A DNA stretch of 8,535 bases from an uncultured Phenylobacterium sp. (GTDB lineage Bacteria > Pseudomonadota > Alphaproteobacteria > Caulobacterales > Caulobacteraceae): the NCBI GenBank assembly GCA_945952355.1, contig CAMFIW010000084.1, forward strand, positions 1-8,535, given 5' to 3'. Of this stretch, positions 1 to 7,512 are shown piece by piece. The translations under genes were made by a program, and so were the position numbers. The first letter of the stretch is position 1, and each line of letters opens with the position of its first letter. The notes under the pieces are model-generated. The model was given only the letters and a program-made list of their open reading frames with translations. It had not been told where the DNA came from and did not search any database.

Positions 1-218
1 GGCGGGTCCTCGGGCACGGCGAACGCGTCTCGGGGAGCAGCGCCCTGTCGCTCTATCTCGGCCACCCCGCCGCGCCCGGCGGGGCGCCCCGCCGCGTGGC
101 CCTCGGCGCCGCGGCCGACCTCTGCCTGCTCGGGGTCCCGCTGTCCGAAGCCCTGGTGAGTCCCGATGCCGGCCATGTCGCCGCGACGCTCGTGGACGGC
201 GAACTCACCTTCGGCTGA
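1..218 (+). CDS. C-terminal fragment of an amidohydrolase-family protein
   Basis: The reading frame is open from the window edge (first full codon at 3) to TGA at 216-218, giving the last 71 residues of a protein whose start lies outside. The fragment shows a pattern typical of the C-terminal end of AepA/YtcJ-like metal-dependent amidohydrolases: an 'A-LSLYLGHP' helix, then '[14 protein letters not shown]' (the conserved small-residue/ADL motif where the chain returns to the beta-sandwich), then '[13 protein letters not shown]', matching the usual 'V-xT-V-x-G' final strand. The metal-binding histidines and catalytic Asp of this superfamily would lie upstream and cannot be checked. The substrate cannot be inferred. 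It is separated from the next gene by 170 bp with that gene's own ribosome binding site, so co-transcription is not required. Family call is moderate confidence; the frame itself is convincing by codon bias. Confidence 0.62.
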   Translation, partial: RVLGHGERVSGSSALSLYLGHPAAPGGAPRRVALGAAADLCLLGVPLSEALVSPDAGHVAATLVDGELTFG

Positions 219-388
219 CAGGCCAGGTCGGCCCGCGCCAGCCCCGCGACCGTGCGGGCAGGGCGTTTCGGCGGCGGCGCGAGGGCCTTCGCCTGACGCT
301 GGGACAGGTGTGTAACAGCCTGATACCGGCTTGAATTCACCGCCGCGAACCTCTTGTGTGGCGACAAAATCAAGTCGAGGACGCCTCC

Positions 389-1360
389 ATGAAGACCCGC
401 ATCACCGAACTTTTCGGGATCCAGCACCCTGTCATCCAGGGCGGCATGCACTTCGTCGGCTTTGCCGAGATGGCGGCCGCCGTCTCGAACGCCGGCGGCC
501 TCGGCCTCATCACCGGCCTGACCCAGCGCAGCCCCGAGCTCCTGGCGAAGGAGATCGCCCGCTGCCGCGAGATGACCGACGAGCCGTTCGGCGTGAACCT
601 GACCTTCCTGCCGGCCGTCACCCCGCCGGACTATCCGGGCTACGTGCAGGCGATCATCGAGGGCGGTGTGAAGATCGTCGAGACGGCCGGCAACAACCCG
701 GCCAAGTGGCTGCCGATCCTGAAGGAAAACGGCATCAAGGTGATCCACAAGTGCACTTCGGTCCGCCACTCGCTCAAGGCCGAGCAGATCGGCTGCGATG
801 CGGTCAGCGTCGACGGCTTCGAGTGCGGCGGCCACCCGGGCGAGGACGACGTCGGCAACTGGGTCCTGCTGCCCCGCGCCGCCGAGGAGCTGAAGATCCC
901 CTTCGTCGCCTCGGGGGGTGTCGCCAACGGTCGCCAACTCGCCGCCGCGCTGGCCATGGGCGCCGACGGGGTCAACATGGGCACCCGCTTCATCGCCACC
1001 AAGGAAGCCCCGGTGCATGAGAACGTGAAGCAGGCCCTGGTGGCCGCCTCCGAGCTCGACACCCGCCTGATCATGCGCCCGCTGCGCAACACCGAGCGCG
1101 TGCTGAACAACGCCGCGGTCGAACGCCTGCTGGCCAAGGAAAAGGAGATGGGCGCCAACATCTCCTTCGCCGACATCGCCGAGGAAGTGGCGGGGGTCTA
1201 TCCGCGCATCATGATCGACGGCGAGATGGACGCCGGCGGCTGGTCTTGCGGCATGGTCGCCGGCCTGATCCACGACATCCCGACCTGCAAGGCGCTGATC
1301 GAGGGCATGGTCGCCGAGGCCGAGCAGATCATCCGCGGCCGGCTCGCCGCGGTCCTCTGA
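389..1360 (+). CDS. NMO-family FMN flavoprotein, probable NADH:quinone reductase (PA1024-like)
   Basis: A 323-residue TIM-barrel flavoprotein of the nitronate monooxygenase / 2-nitropropane dioxygenase superfamily. Visible motifs: N-terminal 'HPVIQGGM' (13-20, FMN contact), '[14 protein letters not shown]' (31-44), 'GVNLTFLP' (68-75), '[15 protein letters not shown]' (118-132), '[14 protein letters not shown]' (141-154) containing the His proposed as active-site residue (His149 here), and phosphate-binding '[28 protein letters not shown]' segments (174-201). As I recall it, Pseudomonas aeruginosa PA1024 shares these motifs along its whole length; that protein was first called a nitronate monooxygenase and later shown to be an NADH:quinone reductase. 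I therefore infer NADH:quinone reductase activity, with nitronate oxidation as the alternative. The ATG at 389 is chosen because GAGGA (377-381) lies 7 nt upstream and the protein then starts like its relatives; an in-frame start at 356 would add 11 unsupported residues. Converges on nadE. Confidence 0.88.
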   Translation: MKTRITELFGIQHPVIQGGMHFVGFAEMAAAVSNAGGLGLITGLTQRSPELLAKEIARCREMTDEPFGVNLTFLPAVTPPDYPGYVQAIIEGGVKIVETAGNNPAKWLPILKENGIKVIHKCTSVRHSLKAEQIGCDAVSVDGFECGGHPGEDDVGNWVLLPRAAEELKIPFVASGGVANGRQLAAALAMGADGVNMGTRFIATKEAPVHENVKQALVAASELDTRLIMRPLRNTERVLNNAAVERLLAKEKEMGANISFADIAEEVAGVYPRIMIDGEMDAGGWSCGMVAGLIHDIPTCKALIEGMVAEAEQIIRGRLAAVL

Positions 1361-1369
1361 GACCGATAG

Positions 1370-1392
1370 GGCGGCGGTCCTAGACCGCCGCC
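1370..1392. terminator. Perfect 10-bp hairpin between convergent genes, probable bidirectional terminator
   Basis: The arms GGCGGCGGTC (1370-1379) and GACCGCCGCC (1383-1392) are exact reverse complements around a 3-nt loop. The hairpin sits 9 bp after the stop of the + strand flavoprotein gene and overlaps the 3' end of nadE, whose TAG stop (1382-1380) is the loop itself. Position between two convergent genes and stem strength suggest a shared terminator. No T-tract follows on either strand, so classical intrinsic termination is uncertain; an mRNA 3'-end stabiliser or RNA polymerase barrier is possible. Confidence 0.55.
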
Positions 1393-3440
1393 TCGTCCGG
1401 CACGTTGGCGTCGAGCTCCTCGAGCCAGATCTTCGCCGTGCCGTCCGACGGCGCGCGCCAGTCGCCACGCGGCGAGAGGCTGCCGCCGGACACCACCTTC
1501 GGGCCGTTCGGCAGAGCCGAGCGCTTGAACTGGCTGATCTCGAAGAAGCGGAACAGGAACAGCCGCAGCCATGTCTTGATCGTCGCCAGGTCGTAGGCGT
1601 TGCGCGTCTCGTCCGGGAAGTGCGGCGGCCAGGCGCCGGCCTTCACGTCCTTCCAGGCGTGCCAGGCCAGGAACGCCACCTTCGACGGCCGCAGCCCGTA
1701 GCGGGTCACGTGGTAGAGGTTGAAGTCCTGCAGCTCGTAGGGCCCGATCTTCGCCTGGGTGCTCTGGATCGCCCCGCTCGCGTCGGCCGGCACCAGCTCG
1801 GGCGAAATCTCGGTGTCGAGGACGCTGAGCAGGGTCTCGGAGGCGTCGGCCTCGAACTGGCCGTTCGTGGCGCACCAGCGGATCAGGTGCTGGATCAGGG
1901 TCTTCGCCACCGAGCCGTTGACGTTGTAGTGGCTCATCTGGTCGCCGACCCCGTAGGTGCACCAGCCGAGGCCGAGTTCCGACAGGTCCCCGGTGCCGAG
2001 CACGATGCCCGCACGCTGGTTGGCCAGCCGGAACAGGTAGTCCGTCCGCAGGCCCGCCTGCACGTTCTCGAAGGTCACGTCATAGACCGGCTCGCCGCCC
2101 GCGAACGGGTGCTTCATGTCGGCCAGGAGCTGGCGCGCCGCCGGACGGATGTCGATCTCCTCGCCGGTGACGCCCAGGCCGTTCATCAGCTTCCAGGCGT
2201 TGGACTTGGTCCCCTCGCTGGTCGCGAAGCCCGGCATGGTGAAGCCCAGGATATTAGCCCGCGGCAGGCCCAGCCGGTCGAACGCCTTGGCGGCCACGAT
2301 CAGGGCGTGGGTGGAATCCAGTCCGCCCGACACCCCGATCACGATGTGCTGGGTCTTGGTCGCCTGCAGCCGCTTGGCCAGACCCTGGACCTGGATGTTG
2401 AAGGCCTCGTAGCAGTCCTTGTCGAGCCGCGCGGCGTCGTCCGGCACGAAGGGGAAGCGGTCGAGCGGCCGCAGGAGGCCGAGATCGGCGAAGCTGGGCT
2501 TGTGCTCGAACCGTACGCGGCGGAACCGCGTCTCCGGATGGCCGGCGGCGACCGCGGCGCTGTTGAAGGTCGGCGTCCGCAAGCGCTCCAGCCGCAGCCG
2601 CTCGACATCGATGTCCGCCACCGCCATCTGCGCCTGCACCGGAAAGCGGTCGGTCGCCGCCATCCGCCGGCCCAACTCATGGATCGTCGCCTGGCCGTCC
2701 CAGGCGAGGTCGGTGGTGCTCTCGCCTGGCCCGGCGGCCGAATAGAGATAGGCCGCCTGGCAGCGCGTCGACTGCGAGGCGCAGAGCAGTTCGCGCTCGT
2801 CGGCCTTGCCGATCACGATGTTCGAGGCCGACAGGTTGCAGAGGATCAGCGCGCCCGCCAGCGCGCCCTCGGTCGAGGGCGGATTGGCCGCCCAGAAATC
2901 CTCGCAGATCTCGGTGTGGAAGATGAAGTCCGCGAGGTCGGCCGCCTCGTAGACGAGGTCCGTCCCGAACGGCGCGACCTGGCCCGCGACCGCGATCTCC
3001 AGCCCCTTCACCCCCACGCCCGGCGCGAACCAGCGGTGCTCGTAATATTCGCGGTAGTTGGGCAGGAAGCTCTTCGGCGTCACCCCCAGCACGCGGCCCT
3101 TCGAGATGACCACGGCGCAGTTGTAGAGCCGGCCGTTGTGCGCCAGCGGCGCGCCGACGATCAGCACCGGCGTCAGCTCACGGCTCGCCTCGACCAGGCC
3201 CTTCAGCCCCGCGTCCACGCGCTGCAGCAGCACGTCCTGCAGGAAAAGGTCGTCGATCGCGTAGGCCGAGAGGCCGAGCTCGGGGAACAGCATCAGGTCG
3301 ACGCCGCGCGCATGGCCCTCCTTGGCCAGGGCGAGCGTCTCGGCGGCGTTGAAGCCCGGATCGCCGACCGCGACATTGGGCGTGCAGGCCGCGACCCGGA
3401 CGAAGCCCTGGCGATGCAGGGAGAAGAAGTTCGCGCTCAC
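1380..3440 (-). CDS. nadE: Glutamine-dependent NAD+ synthetase
   Basis: A 686-residue two-domain NAD+ synthetase; the length matches the long glutamine-using type such as the Mycobacterium tuberculosis enzyme. It adenylates nicotinic acid adenine dinucleotide and amidates it to NAD+, using ammonia released from glutamine. The N-terminal nitrilase-like glutaminase domain (about 1-300) carries the Glu-Lys-Cys triad: Glu54 in '[10 protein letters not shown]', Lys123 in '[15 protein letters not shown]', Cys179 in '[10 protein letters not shown]'. The C-terminal ATP-pyrophosphatase domain has the P-loop 'SGGLDS' at 371-376 and downstream '[16 protein letters not shown]' and '[11 protein letters not shown]' motifs. 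The start is GTG at 3440: it overlaps the pncA stop by 4 bp (GTGA) and has GGAGG (3452-3448) 7 nt upstream, so translation is probably coupled to pncA. The frame stays open further upstream, but that stretch is antisense-frame readthrough inside pncA. Last gene of the salvage block; its stop lies in a hairpin loop. Confidence 0.96.
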   Translation of the reverse strand: MSANFFSLHRQGFVRVAACTPNVAVGDPGFNAAETLALAKEGHARGVDLMLFPELGLSAYAIDDLFLQDVLLQRVDAGLKGLVEASRELTPVLIVGAPLAHNGRLYNCAVVISKGRVLGVTPKSFLPNYREYYEHRWFAPGVGVKGLEIAVAGQVAPFGTDLVYEAADLADFIFHTEICEDFWAANPPSTEGALAGALILCNLSASNIVIGKADERELLCASQSTRCQAAYLYSAAGPGESTTDLAWDGQATIHELGRRMAATDRFPVQAQMAVADIDVERLRLERLRTPTFNSAAVAAGHPETRFRRVRFEHKPSFADLGLLRPLDRFPFVPDDAARLDKDCYEAFNIQVQGLAKRLQATKTQHIVIGVSGGLDSTHALIVAAKAFDRLGLPRANILGFTMPGFATSEGTKSNAWKLMNGLGVTGEEIDIRPAARQLLADMKHPFAGGEPVYDVTFENVQAGLRTDYLFRLANQRAGIVLGTGDLSELGLGWCTYGVGDQMSHYNVNGSVAKTLIQHLIRWCATNGQFEADASETLLSVLDTEISPELVPADASGAIQSTQAKIGPYELQDFNLYHVTRYGLRPSKVAFLAWHAWKDVKAGAWPPHFPDETRNAYDLATIKTWLRLFLFRFFEISQFKRSALPNGPKVVSGGSLSPRGDWRAPSDGTAKIWLEELDANVPDEAAV

Positions 3441-4111
3441 AGGTTCGCCTCCGAGCCGTCGCTGTTGATGAGAAGGACGCCACGCGCCCTGAGGCTCTTG
3501 AGCGCCTCGGCGCCCGAGCCGGCCATGTCGATCGCGCGGGTGGCGTCGACCACCACCACCGCCTCGAAGCCTTCCGCCACCGCGTCCTCGGCCGAGTATC
3601 GGACGCAGAAGTCCAGGGCGAGACCGGCGAAGATGCAGCGCTTCAAGCCGCGCTCGCGCAGCCAGCCGGCAAGGCCCGTCGAGGTCTTGCGGTCGTTCTC
3701 GTAGAAGGCCGAGTAGGAGTCGACCTCCGGGTTGTGGCCCTTGCGCACGATCACTTCGGCCTTCTTCGCCGCCCCCTGTTCGATGGCGGGGTGGAAGTCC
3801 GCGCCGGCCGACCCCTGAATGCAATGGTCCGGCCACAGCACCTGCTCGCCGTAGCTCAGCGTCTTGGTGCTGAACGGCGCCTGGCCGTGGGCCGAGGCGA
3901 AGGAGACCTGGCTCGGCGGGTGCCAGTCCTGGCTCAGGGCCACGTGCCGCGACCGCTCGGCCAGCGCGTTCAGGAGCGGCATGATCTCGTCGCCGCCGGG
4001 CACGGCCAGCGCGCCGCCGGGGCAGAAGTCGTTCTGCGGGTCGATCAGCACCAGCACATCGGTCTCGCGTGCGCCGAGCTCGCGGTCGGCGGCCTTCTCG
4101 AACAGGGCCAT
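3437..4111 (-). CDS. pncA: Nicotinamidase
   Basis: Hydrolyses nicotinamide to nicotinate and ammonia, the entry step of NAD salvage. Isochorismatase-fold protein of 224 residues, close to the E. coli enzyme in size. With the start used here, the catalytic triad is Asp24 ('[12 protein letters not shown]'), Lys124 ('[17 protein letters not shown]') and Cys169 ('[15 protein letters not shown]'); the metal site is Asp62/His64 ('SQDWHP') and His96 ('WPDHC'). All family-defining residues are present. The ATG at 4111 is preferred because GGAAGGGA lies about 8 nt upstream and the N-terminus is already slightly longer than E. coli PncA. The in-frame ATG at 4144 (11 extra residues, overlapping the pncB stop by 8 bp) is the alternative. 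The 3' end overlaps the nadE start by 4 bp. Third gene of the salvage operon, just after pncB, whose substrate it makes. Confidence 0.94.
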   Translation of the reverse strand: MALFEKAADRELGARETDVLVLIDPQNDFCPGGALAVPGGDEIMPLLNALAERSRHVALSQDWHPPSQVSFASAHGQAPFSTKTLSYGEQVLWPDHCIQGSAGADFHPAIEQGAAKKAEVIVRKGHNPEVDSYSAFYENDRKTSTGLAGWLRERGLKRCIFAGLALDFCVRYSAEDAVAEGFEAVVVVDATRAIDMAGSGAEALKSLRARGVLLINSDGSEANL

Positions 4112-4136
4112 GGCGGCGTCCCTTCCGGTTTGAGCG

Positions 4137-5462
4137 TCAGACATGGACCGGCGCGCCCTTCACGCCCTCGGTCCCGAACACCCGCCAGTAGCGGGCCACC
4201 TCGTCCGGTGGGCCGGACGCCTTGCTGAAATTGTCGGAGAGCTTCACGGCCGGTCGGCCGTTGGCGCTCTTCACCTTGCAGACCAGCGAGATCGGATCGA
4301 ACAGGTCTTCGCCGCGCGGATCGCAGCCGCGGAAGTCGTTGGAGGCGTTGGTGCCCCAGCCATAGGCCCGGCCGACCCGCCCGTCGAAATAGGTGTGGAT
4401 GTCGGCGATGTCCTCGCCATGCCGCTCGAACCCGTCGATGCCGACATCGAGCCCATCGGAGAACAGGACGAAGCGGGTCATCGGGTCGACCCCGTGGCCG
4501 GCCAGCCAGGCGACGATCTCGTCGCCCGCCACCGCCGCCGGCTTCGAGTCCGGCCGATAGCCCTTCCAGTCGCGGGCCAGCGCCGCCGGGGCGTCCGCCA
4601 GGAACTGGCTGGTTCCGAAGGTGTCGGGCAGGGCGACCAGCAGGTTGCCGGAATAGGCCTCGCGCCACTGGCGGCAGAGTTCGTACTGGGCGGCCTTCAG
4701 GGCCGTGTCGTCCTCCGCCAGCGCCGCCAGCACCATCGGCAGCTCATGGGCGTTGGTGCCCTTGGCCTCGACCCCGTGCTTGAAGGCCAGGAAGGCGTTG
4801 CTGGTGCCGACGAAGCCCTCGCCCAGCACCTCGGCCATGGCCGCCATCACCCACTCCTGCCACAGGAACGAGTGCCGCCGCCGGGTGCCGAACTCCGAGA
4901 TCGCCAGGCCGGACAGGGTCTTCAGCTTGCGCAGCTTGGCCAGGATCTTGGCCTTGGCGCAGGCATAGAGGAAGTCGAGCTCGATCTTGCTGCGCTTGCC
5001 CAGCGCCGCGCGCGCCTTCAGCTCGCTGACGATCGCCAGGGCATGGATCTCCCACCAGGTCACCTCGGCCCAAGGCCCGGTGAAGGTCAGCTCGTACTGG
5101 CCGTCCACCTTGCGCAGCTCGTATTCGCCCAGGCGGAGATTTCGAAGGAAATCAATGAAGTCCGGCCGGAAGATCTGCTGCTGGCCATAGAAGGTCGCGC
5201 CGGCGATCCAGATCAGCTCGTTCTCGCGGAAACGCAGGGTGCGCACATGGTCGAGCTGGGCGCGCAACTCGCCCTCGTCGATGATCTCGGCCAGCCGCAC
5301 GGTCTTGGTGCGGTTGTGCAGGGCGAAGGTGACCTCGACGCCCGCATGCCGGTCCATGACGAACTGGGCCATCAAGAGCTTGTAGAAGTCGGTGTCCAGC
5401 AGTGAGCGCACGATCGGGTCGATGCGGTAGCTGTGGTCGTAGGCGCGCTTGGCGAAATCCAC
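4137..5462 (-). CDS. pncB: Nicotinate phosphoribosyltransferase
   Basis: Joins nicotinate to PRPP to give nicotinate mononucleotide, with ATP hydrolysis driving the reaction; the committed step of the Preiss-Handler route. 441 residues, in the range of bacterial PncB (E. coli 400). Recognisable features in order: N-terminal 'LLDTDFYKLLMAQFV' (21-35), the nicotinate-contact region 'SEFGTRRRHSF' (189-199), 'GTSNAFLAFKHGVEAKGTNAHELPM' in which His239 matches the histidine that is phosphorylated in the ATPase cycle, and the PRPP-phosphate binding segments 'FSDGLDV' (334-340) and 'GWGTNASND' (368-376). The start is GTG at 5462, supported by GGAGGA (5473-5468) 5 nt upstream. It follows nadM by 57 bp, a gap that contains a hairpin, and precedes pncA with at most 25 bp between coding regions. 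Family call is firm. Confidence 0.96.
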   Translation of the reverse strand: MDFAKRAYDHSYRIDPIVRSLLDTDFYKLLMAQFVMDRHAGVEVTFALHNRTKTVRLAEIIDEGELRAQLDHVRTLRFRENELIWIAGATFYGQQQIFRPDFIDFLRNLRLGEYELRKVDGQYELTFTGPWAEVTWWEIHALAIVSELKARAALGKRSKIELDFLYACAKAKILAKLRKLKTLSGLAISEFGTRRRHSFLWQEWVMAAMAEVLGEGFVGTSNAFLAFKHGVEAKGTNAHELPMVLAALAEDDTALKAAQYELCRQWREAYSGNLLVALPDTFGTSQFLADAPAALARDWKGYRPDSKPAAVAGDEIVAWLAGHGVDPMTRFVLFSDGLDVGIDGFERHGEDIADIHTYFDGRVGRAYGWGTNASNDFRGCDPRGEDLFDPISLVCKVKSANGRPAVKLSDNFSKASGPPDEVARYWRVFGTEGVKGAPVHV

Positions 5463-5481
5463 GGAAATCCTCCGGTGGTGA

Positions 5482-5515
5482 GACGCCCGCGGGTCTGTCC
5501 CCTGGGCGGGCGACG
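5482..5515. repeat. Inverted repeat with GGGACAGACCC core, copy in the pncB leader
   Basis: Lies in the 57-bp gap between nadM and pncB. Arms CGCCCGC (5484-5490) and GCGGGCG (5506-5512) can form a 7-bp stem; the 15-nt loop holds the core GGGTCTGTCCC (5491-5501; GGGACAGACCC on the coding strand), itself able to pair GGG with CCC. The same core and flanks (GACG at one end, GGCGACG-type at the other) recur in front of nadM at 6673-6703. May be a leader RNA structure, an operator or a dispersed intergenic repeat. Confidence 0.5.
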
Positions 5516-5519
5516 GTCG

Positions 5520-6650
5520 TCATTCGGACGTGCGGATCAGGGCCTTCATGGTCTGGATGATCGCGTAGTGGTCCTCGAACATCATCGATCGGCCGAGCTT
5601 TTCCAGCGGCCACCAGCGGGCGTGGCGCGCATCGTCCGAGCCCTTGACCTTCGGCAGGTCGAACGCCGCCTGGATGCGCGCGGGATCGGTTTCCGGTTCG
5701 CCCGGCCGGCGCTCGGGCGCCTTGGGCTGCAGGTGGAACAGGGTGGCGTGGGTGATGGTCCGGCCGCGCATCGACCGGTAGGGGGCGTCGAACACCCGCG
5801 TGGCGACGATGCTGCCGCGCAGGATCGCCTCGGGCACCTTGAGCCGGGTCTCCTCGCGCAGCTCGCGGATCGCCGCGTCGGCCAGGAACTCGTCCTGCTC
5901 CACGAAGCCGCCGGGCAGGGCCCACAGCCCCTTGCCGGGCCGCGCGCGGCGCTGGATCAGCAGGATGTTGGCGCCCTGGATCACCACCGCGTCGGCGGTG
6001 ACGAAAATCGGCGGGTAGGGGGCGGCGTCCCACGTCTTGCGATAGGCCTTCACGAAGGCCCATTCCTCGACTAGGTCCCGATAGGCCGGCGTGTGGCGGA
6101 AGTCGGCGAGCCAGGCCAGGGCCGCGGGAGGCAGGTGGGCCTTGGCCGCCCCTTCCAGATAGGCGCCGACCGCCGCCTCGTCCTCGTCGAAATATGCCTG
6201 GCGGATGTCGGTGGCCGAGACCGGCGCCTGTTCGGCCACGTCGATGGCGCCCCACTGCGGGAAGGCCCGCAGGTAATAGCTCGAGCGGTCCTTGGAATGG
6301 CCGATCAGGCTGACCTTAGCCTCCGGCACCGCGCCGATCCGCGCCAGGGTCGCGTCGGCGATCGCCTGCACGGCCTCAGTCCAGAGCGTGATGTTGCCGA
6401 AGTCAACGCACGGCGCGAGCGTCAGTCGCGTGCGCTCCTCAAGGCTGAAGCAGGCCAGGATCGTCTCCCGCCGCTCGTCGGTGGTGAAGGGCAGGTGGTC
6501 GGGCCGCCGGGCGGCGTCGGCGGACCCGATGACGATCAGCACGTGGCGCGCCTGCGCCAGGGCCTGACGGACCACCGCCAGGTGTCCGAGGTGAAACGGC
6601 TGGAAGCGCCCCACGAACACCGCGAGGTCGCAGCTTTCCGATCTGGCCAT
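5520..6650 (-). CDS. nadM: Bifunctional NMN adenylyltransferase / Nudix ADP-ribose pyrophosphatase
   Basis: A 376-residue fusion like Synechocystis Slr0787. The N-terminal nucleotidyltransferase domain (about 9-180) has 'GRFQPFHLGH' (14-23, with the HxGH-type catalytic signature) and the second motif 'SATDIR' (145-150); it transfers AMP from ATP to NMN (NadM enzymes usually prefer NMN over NaMN). The C-terminal Nudix domain (about 215-376) has a Nudix box from Gly248 to Leu270, 'GFVEQDEFLADAAIRELREE' followed by TRL: every catalytic acid is present, while the usual Gly near the end is Arg269, as I recall also occurs in relatives. This half is expected to cut ADP-ribose to AMP and ribose 5-phosphate. 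The start ATG at 6650 has GGGAG (6660-6656) 5 nt upstream; an in-frame GTG at 6662 overlaps that site and is less likely. First gene of the operon, preceded by a palindrome and a hairpin. Confidence 0.93.
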   Translation of the reverse strand: MARSESCDLAVFVGRFQPFHLGHLAVVRQALAQARHVLIVIGSADAARRPDHLPFTTDERRETILACFSLEERTRLTLAPCVDFGNITLWTEAVQAIADATLARIGAVPEAKVSLIGHSKDRSSYYLRAFPQWGAIDVAEQAPVSATDIRQAYFDEDEAAVGAYLEGAAKAHLPPAALAWLADFRHTPAYRDLVEEWAFVKAYRKTWDAAPYPPIFVTADAVVIQGANILLIQRRARPGKGLWALPGGFVEQDEFLADAAIRELREETRLKVPEAILRGSIVATRVFDAPYRSMRGRTITHATLFHLQPKAPERRPGEPETDPARIQAAFDLPKVKGSDDARHARWWPLEKLGRSMMFEDHYAIIQTMKALIRTSE

Positions 6651-6672
6651 AGTGACTCCCACCAGGCGATTT

Positions 6673-6703
6673 GACGTCCGGGTCTGTCCCGGACGCGGCG
6701 ACG
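6673..6703. repeat. Perfect 8-bp hairpin with GGGACAGACCC core in the nadM leader
   Basis: CGTCCGGG (6675-6682) and CCCGGACG (6688-6695) are exact reverse complements around a 5-nt loop, 25 bp or so before the nadM start. The core and the flanks out to GCGACG (6698-6703) match the copy at 5482-5515 in front of pncB. There is no T-tract, so it is not an obvious terminator for phnN. A structured 5' leader, operator or dispersed intergenic repeat are all possible. Confidence 0.55.
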
Positions 6704-6729
6704 CTCGCGCCTCGCGGCGATGGCGTCAA
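6701..6729 (-). promoter_or_regulatory. Weak candidate promoter for the nadM-pncB-pncA-nadE operon
   Basis: On the minus strand, TTGACG (6729-6724) is a good match to a sigma-70 -35 box, 5 bp downstream of the palindrome at 6734-6754. A 17-bp spacer leads to GAGCGT (6706-6701), a poor -10 box. The placement fits an operon promoter flanked by an operator, but only the -35 half is convincing. Confidence 0.25.
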
Positions 6730-6733
6730 GCAA

Positions 6734-6754
6734 TTTTGCTCAGAATGAGCAAAA
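6734..6754. promoter_or_regulatory. 21-bp perfect palindrome, candidate operator for the NAD salvage operon
   Basis: Two exact 9-bp arms, TTTTGCTCA (6734-6742) and TGAGCAAAA (6746-6754), flank a 3-bp centre GAA. The block is strongly AT-rich in an otherwise GC-rich region and lies in the 151-bp gap between phnN (ends 6802) and nadM (starts 6650), 84 bp before the nadM ATG and directly upstream of a TTGACG box. Size and symmetry fit a site for a dimeric helix-turn-helix repressor. NAD salvage operons containing nadM-Nudix and pncB are often controlled by NrtR-type regulators, but I cannot assign this sequence to that family. Confidence 0.6.
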
Positions 6755-6801
6755 GAAGTCCTAACGCGACGCCTCGCGGCATGGCCATGCCACGGGGCTC
6801 A

Positions 6802-7398
6802 TCAGGGCGGAGAGGCTCGCCCAGCCCATCCCCGGATCGCGGTGGCCAGCGCCTCGCCGGCCAGCTCCGCCGGTCCGTCGTTGCGCAGGACCAGGTCCGG
6901 CGGCTCCAGCGTCTCGTCCAGGCGGCGGGCGCTGCGTTCGGCGATCTCCTCGGCGGTCTCGCGTCCGCGCCCGGCCAGTCGCGCCGCGATCAGGTCGGGG
7001 CCTGCCGTCACCGACACGATCCTCACCCGACCAAACCGCCGTCGCGCTGCGCCCACCACCGTACGGGAGGCGTTGGCGACCACCACCCGGCCGGCTTTCA
7101 GCTCGTTCGCCAGCTCCGCCGGCAGGCCGTAGCCCAGCCCGTGCGCCTCCCACCATAGCAGGTAGCCGCCACTCGCCGCCCGTTCGCGAAAGGACACCCA
7201 GTCCACCGGCCGATGGGTTTCGCCGCCGGCCTCCGCCGCCCGGGTGATGTCGCGTCTCGCGAAAACGACTCCGCGTTCGGCGGACAATCGGGATCGCGCG
7301 ATTTCCATCGAAGTGTCCTTGCCCACCCCCGACGCGCCGACGACCAGGACCAGGGTTCCGGGAGTGTCTTCGGCAGGAGGTGCAGGCTCTTCGGGCAT
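6802..7398 (-). CDS. phnN: Ribose 1,5-bisphosphate phosphokinase
   Basis: Phosphorylates ribose 1,5-bisphosphate with ATP to PRPP; known from the end of the phosphonate C-P lyase pathway. The 198 residues compare with 185 in E. coli PhnN. Guanylate-kinase-like P-loop fold: Walker A 'GASGVGKD' (21-28), then the family patterns 'VVFARRDITRAAEAGGETHRPV', 'LLWWEAHGLGYGLP' (substrate-binding helix), 'VVVANASRTVV' and the lid 'ARLAGRGRETAEEIAERSARR'. The HGLxYG and NASR motifs distinguish PhnN from guanylate kinase and gluconate kinase. The ATG at 7398 has no clear Shine-Dalgarno, but no later start keeps the P-loop intact. No other phn gene is in the window. It lies in the same direction as, and 151 bp upstream of, the NAD salvage operon, whose PncB uses PRPP; the gap contains a palindrome, so it is probably a separate transcription unit. 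Confidence 0.88.
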   Translation of the reverse strand: MPEEPAPPAEDTPGTLVLVVGASGVGKDTSMEIARSRLSAERGVVFARRDITRAAEAGGETHRPVDWVSFRERAASGGYLLWWEAHGLGYGLPAELANELKAGRVVVANASRTVVGAARRRFGRVRIVSVTAGPDLIAARLAGRGRETAEEIAERSARRLDETLEPPDLVLRNDGPAELAGEALATAIRGWAGRASPP

Positions 7399-7512
7399 GG
7401 ATCGGTGCGAATCGGCCGCTGGTCGCGAGGATGCTCAGCAGGCCCCCGCCGCGGCGCGTGGGCAAGTCGCGGCGTTAACCCATAGGCGACCAAATCACCC
7501 CACGGTCGCGGC

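Noticed and set aside
243..293. Small GC hairpins after the amidohydrolase fragment
   Set aside because: Stems of only 4-5 bp without a T-tract; common by chance at this GC content. The rest of 219-388 shows only the ribosome binding site for the next gene.
53..1468. 471-codon open frame on the minus strand
   Set aside because: It is antisense to the flavoprotein gene; long antisense frames are expected in high-GC DNA, and its product is a low-complexity R/A/G/D-rich chain with no domain.
1620..3704. 694-codon open frame on the plus strand
   Set aside because: Lies antisense across nadE, whose catalytic motifs are intact; its translation has no recognisable motif.
3441..3836. N-terminal extension of nadE up to 3836
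   Set aside because: Would overlap pncA almost fully; the extra residues are Gly/Arg-rich, and GTG at 3440 has a good ribosome binding site and matches family length.
4143..5405. 420-codon open frame on the plus strand
   Set aside because: Antisense shadow of pncB, which has full family motifs and a ribosome binding site.
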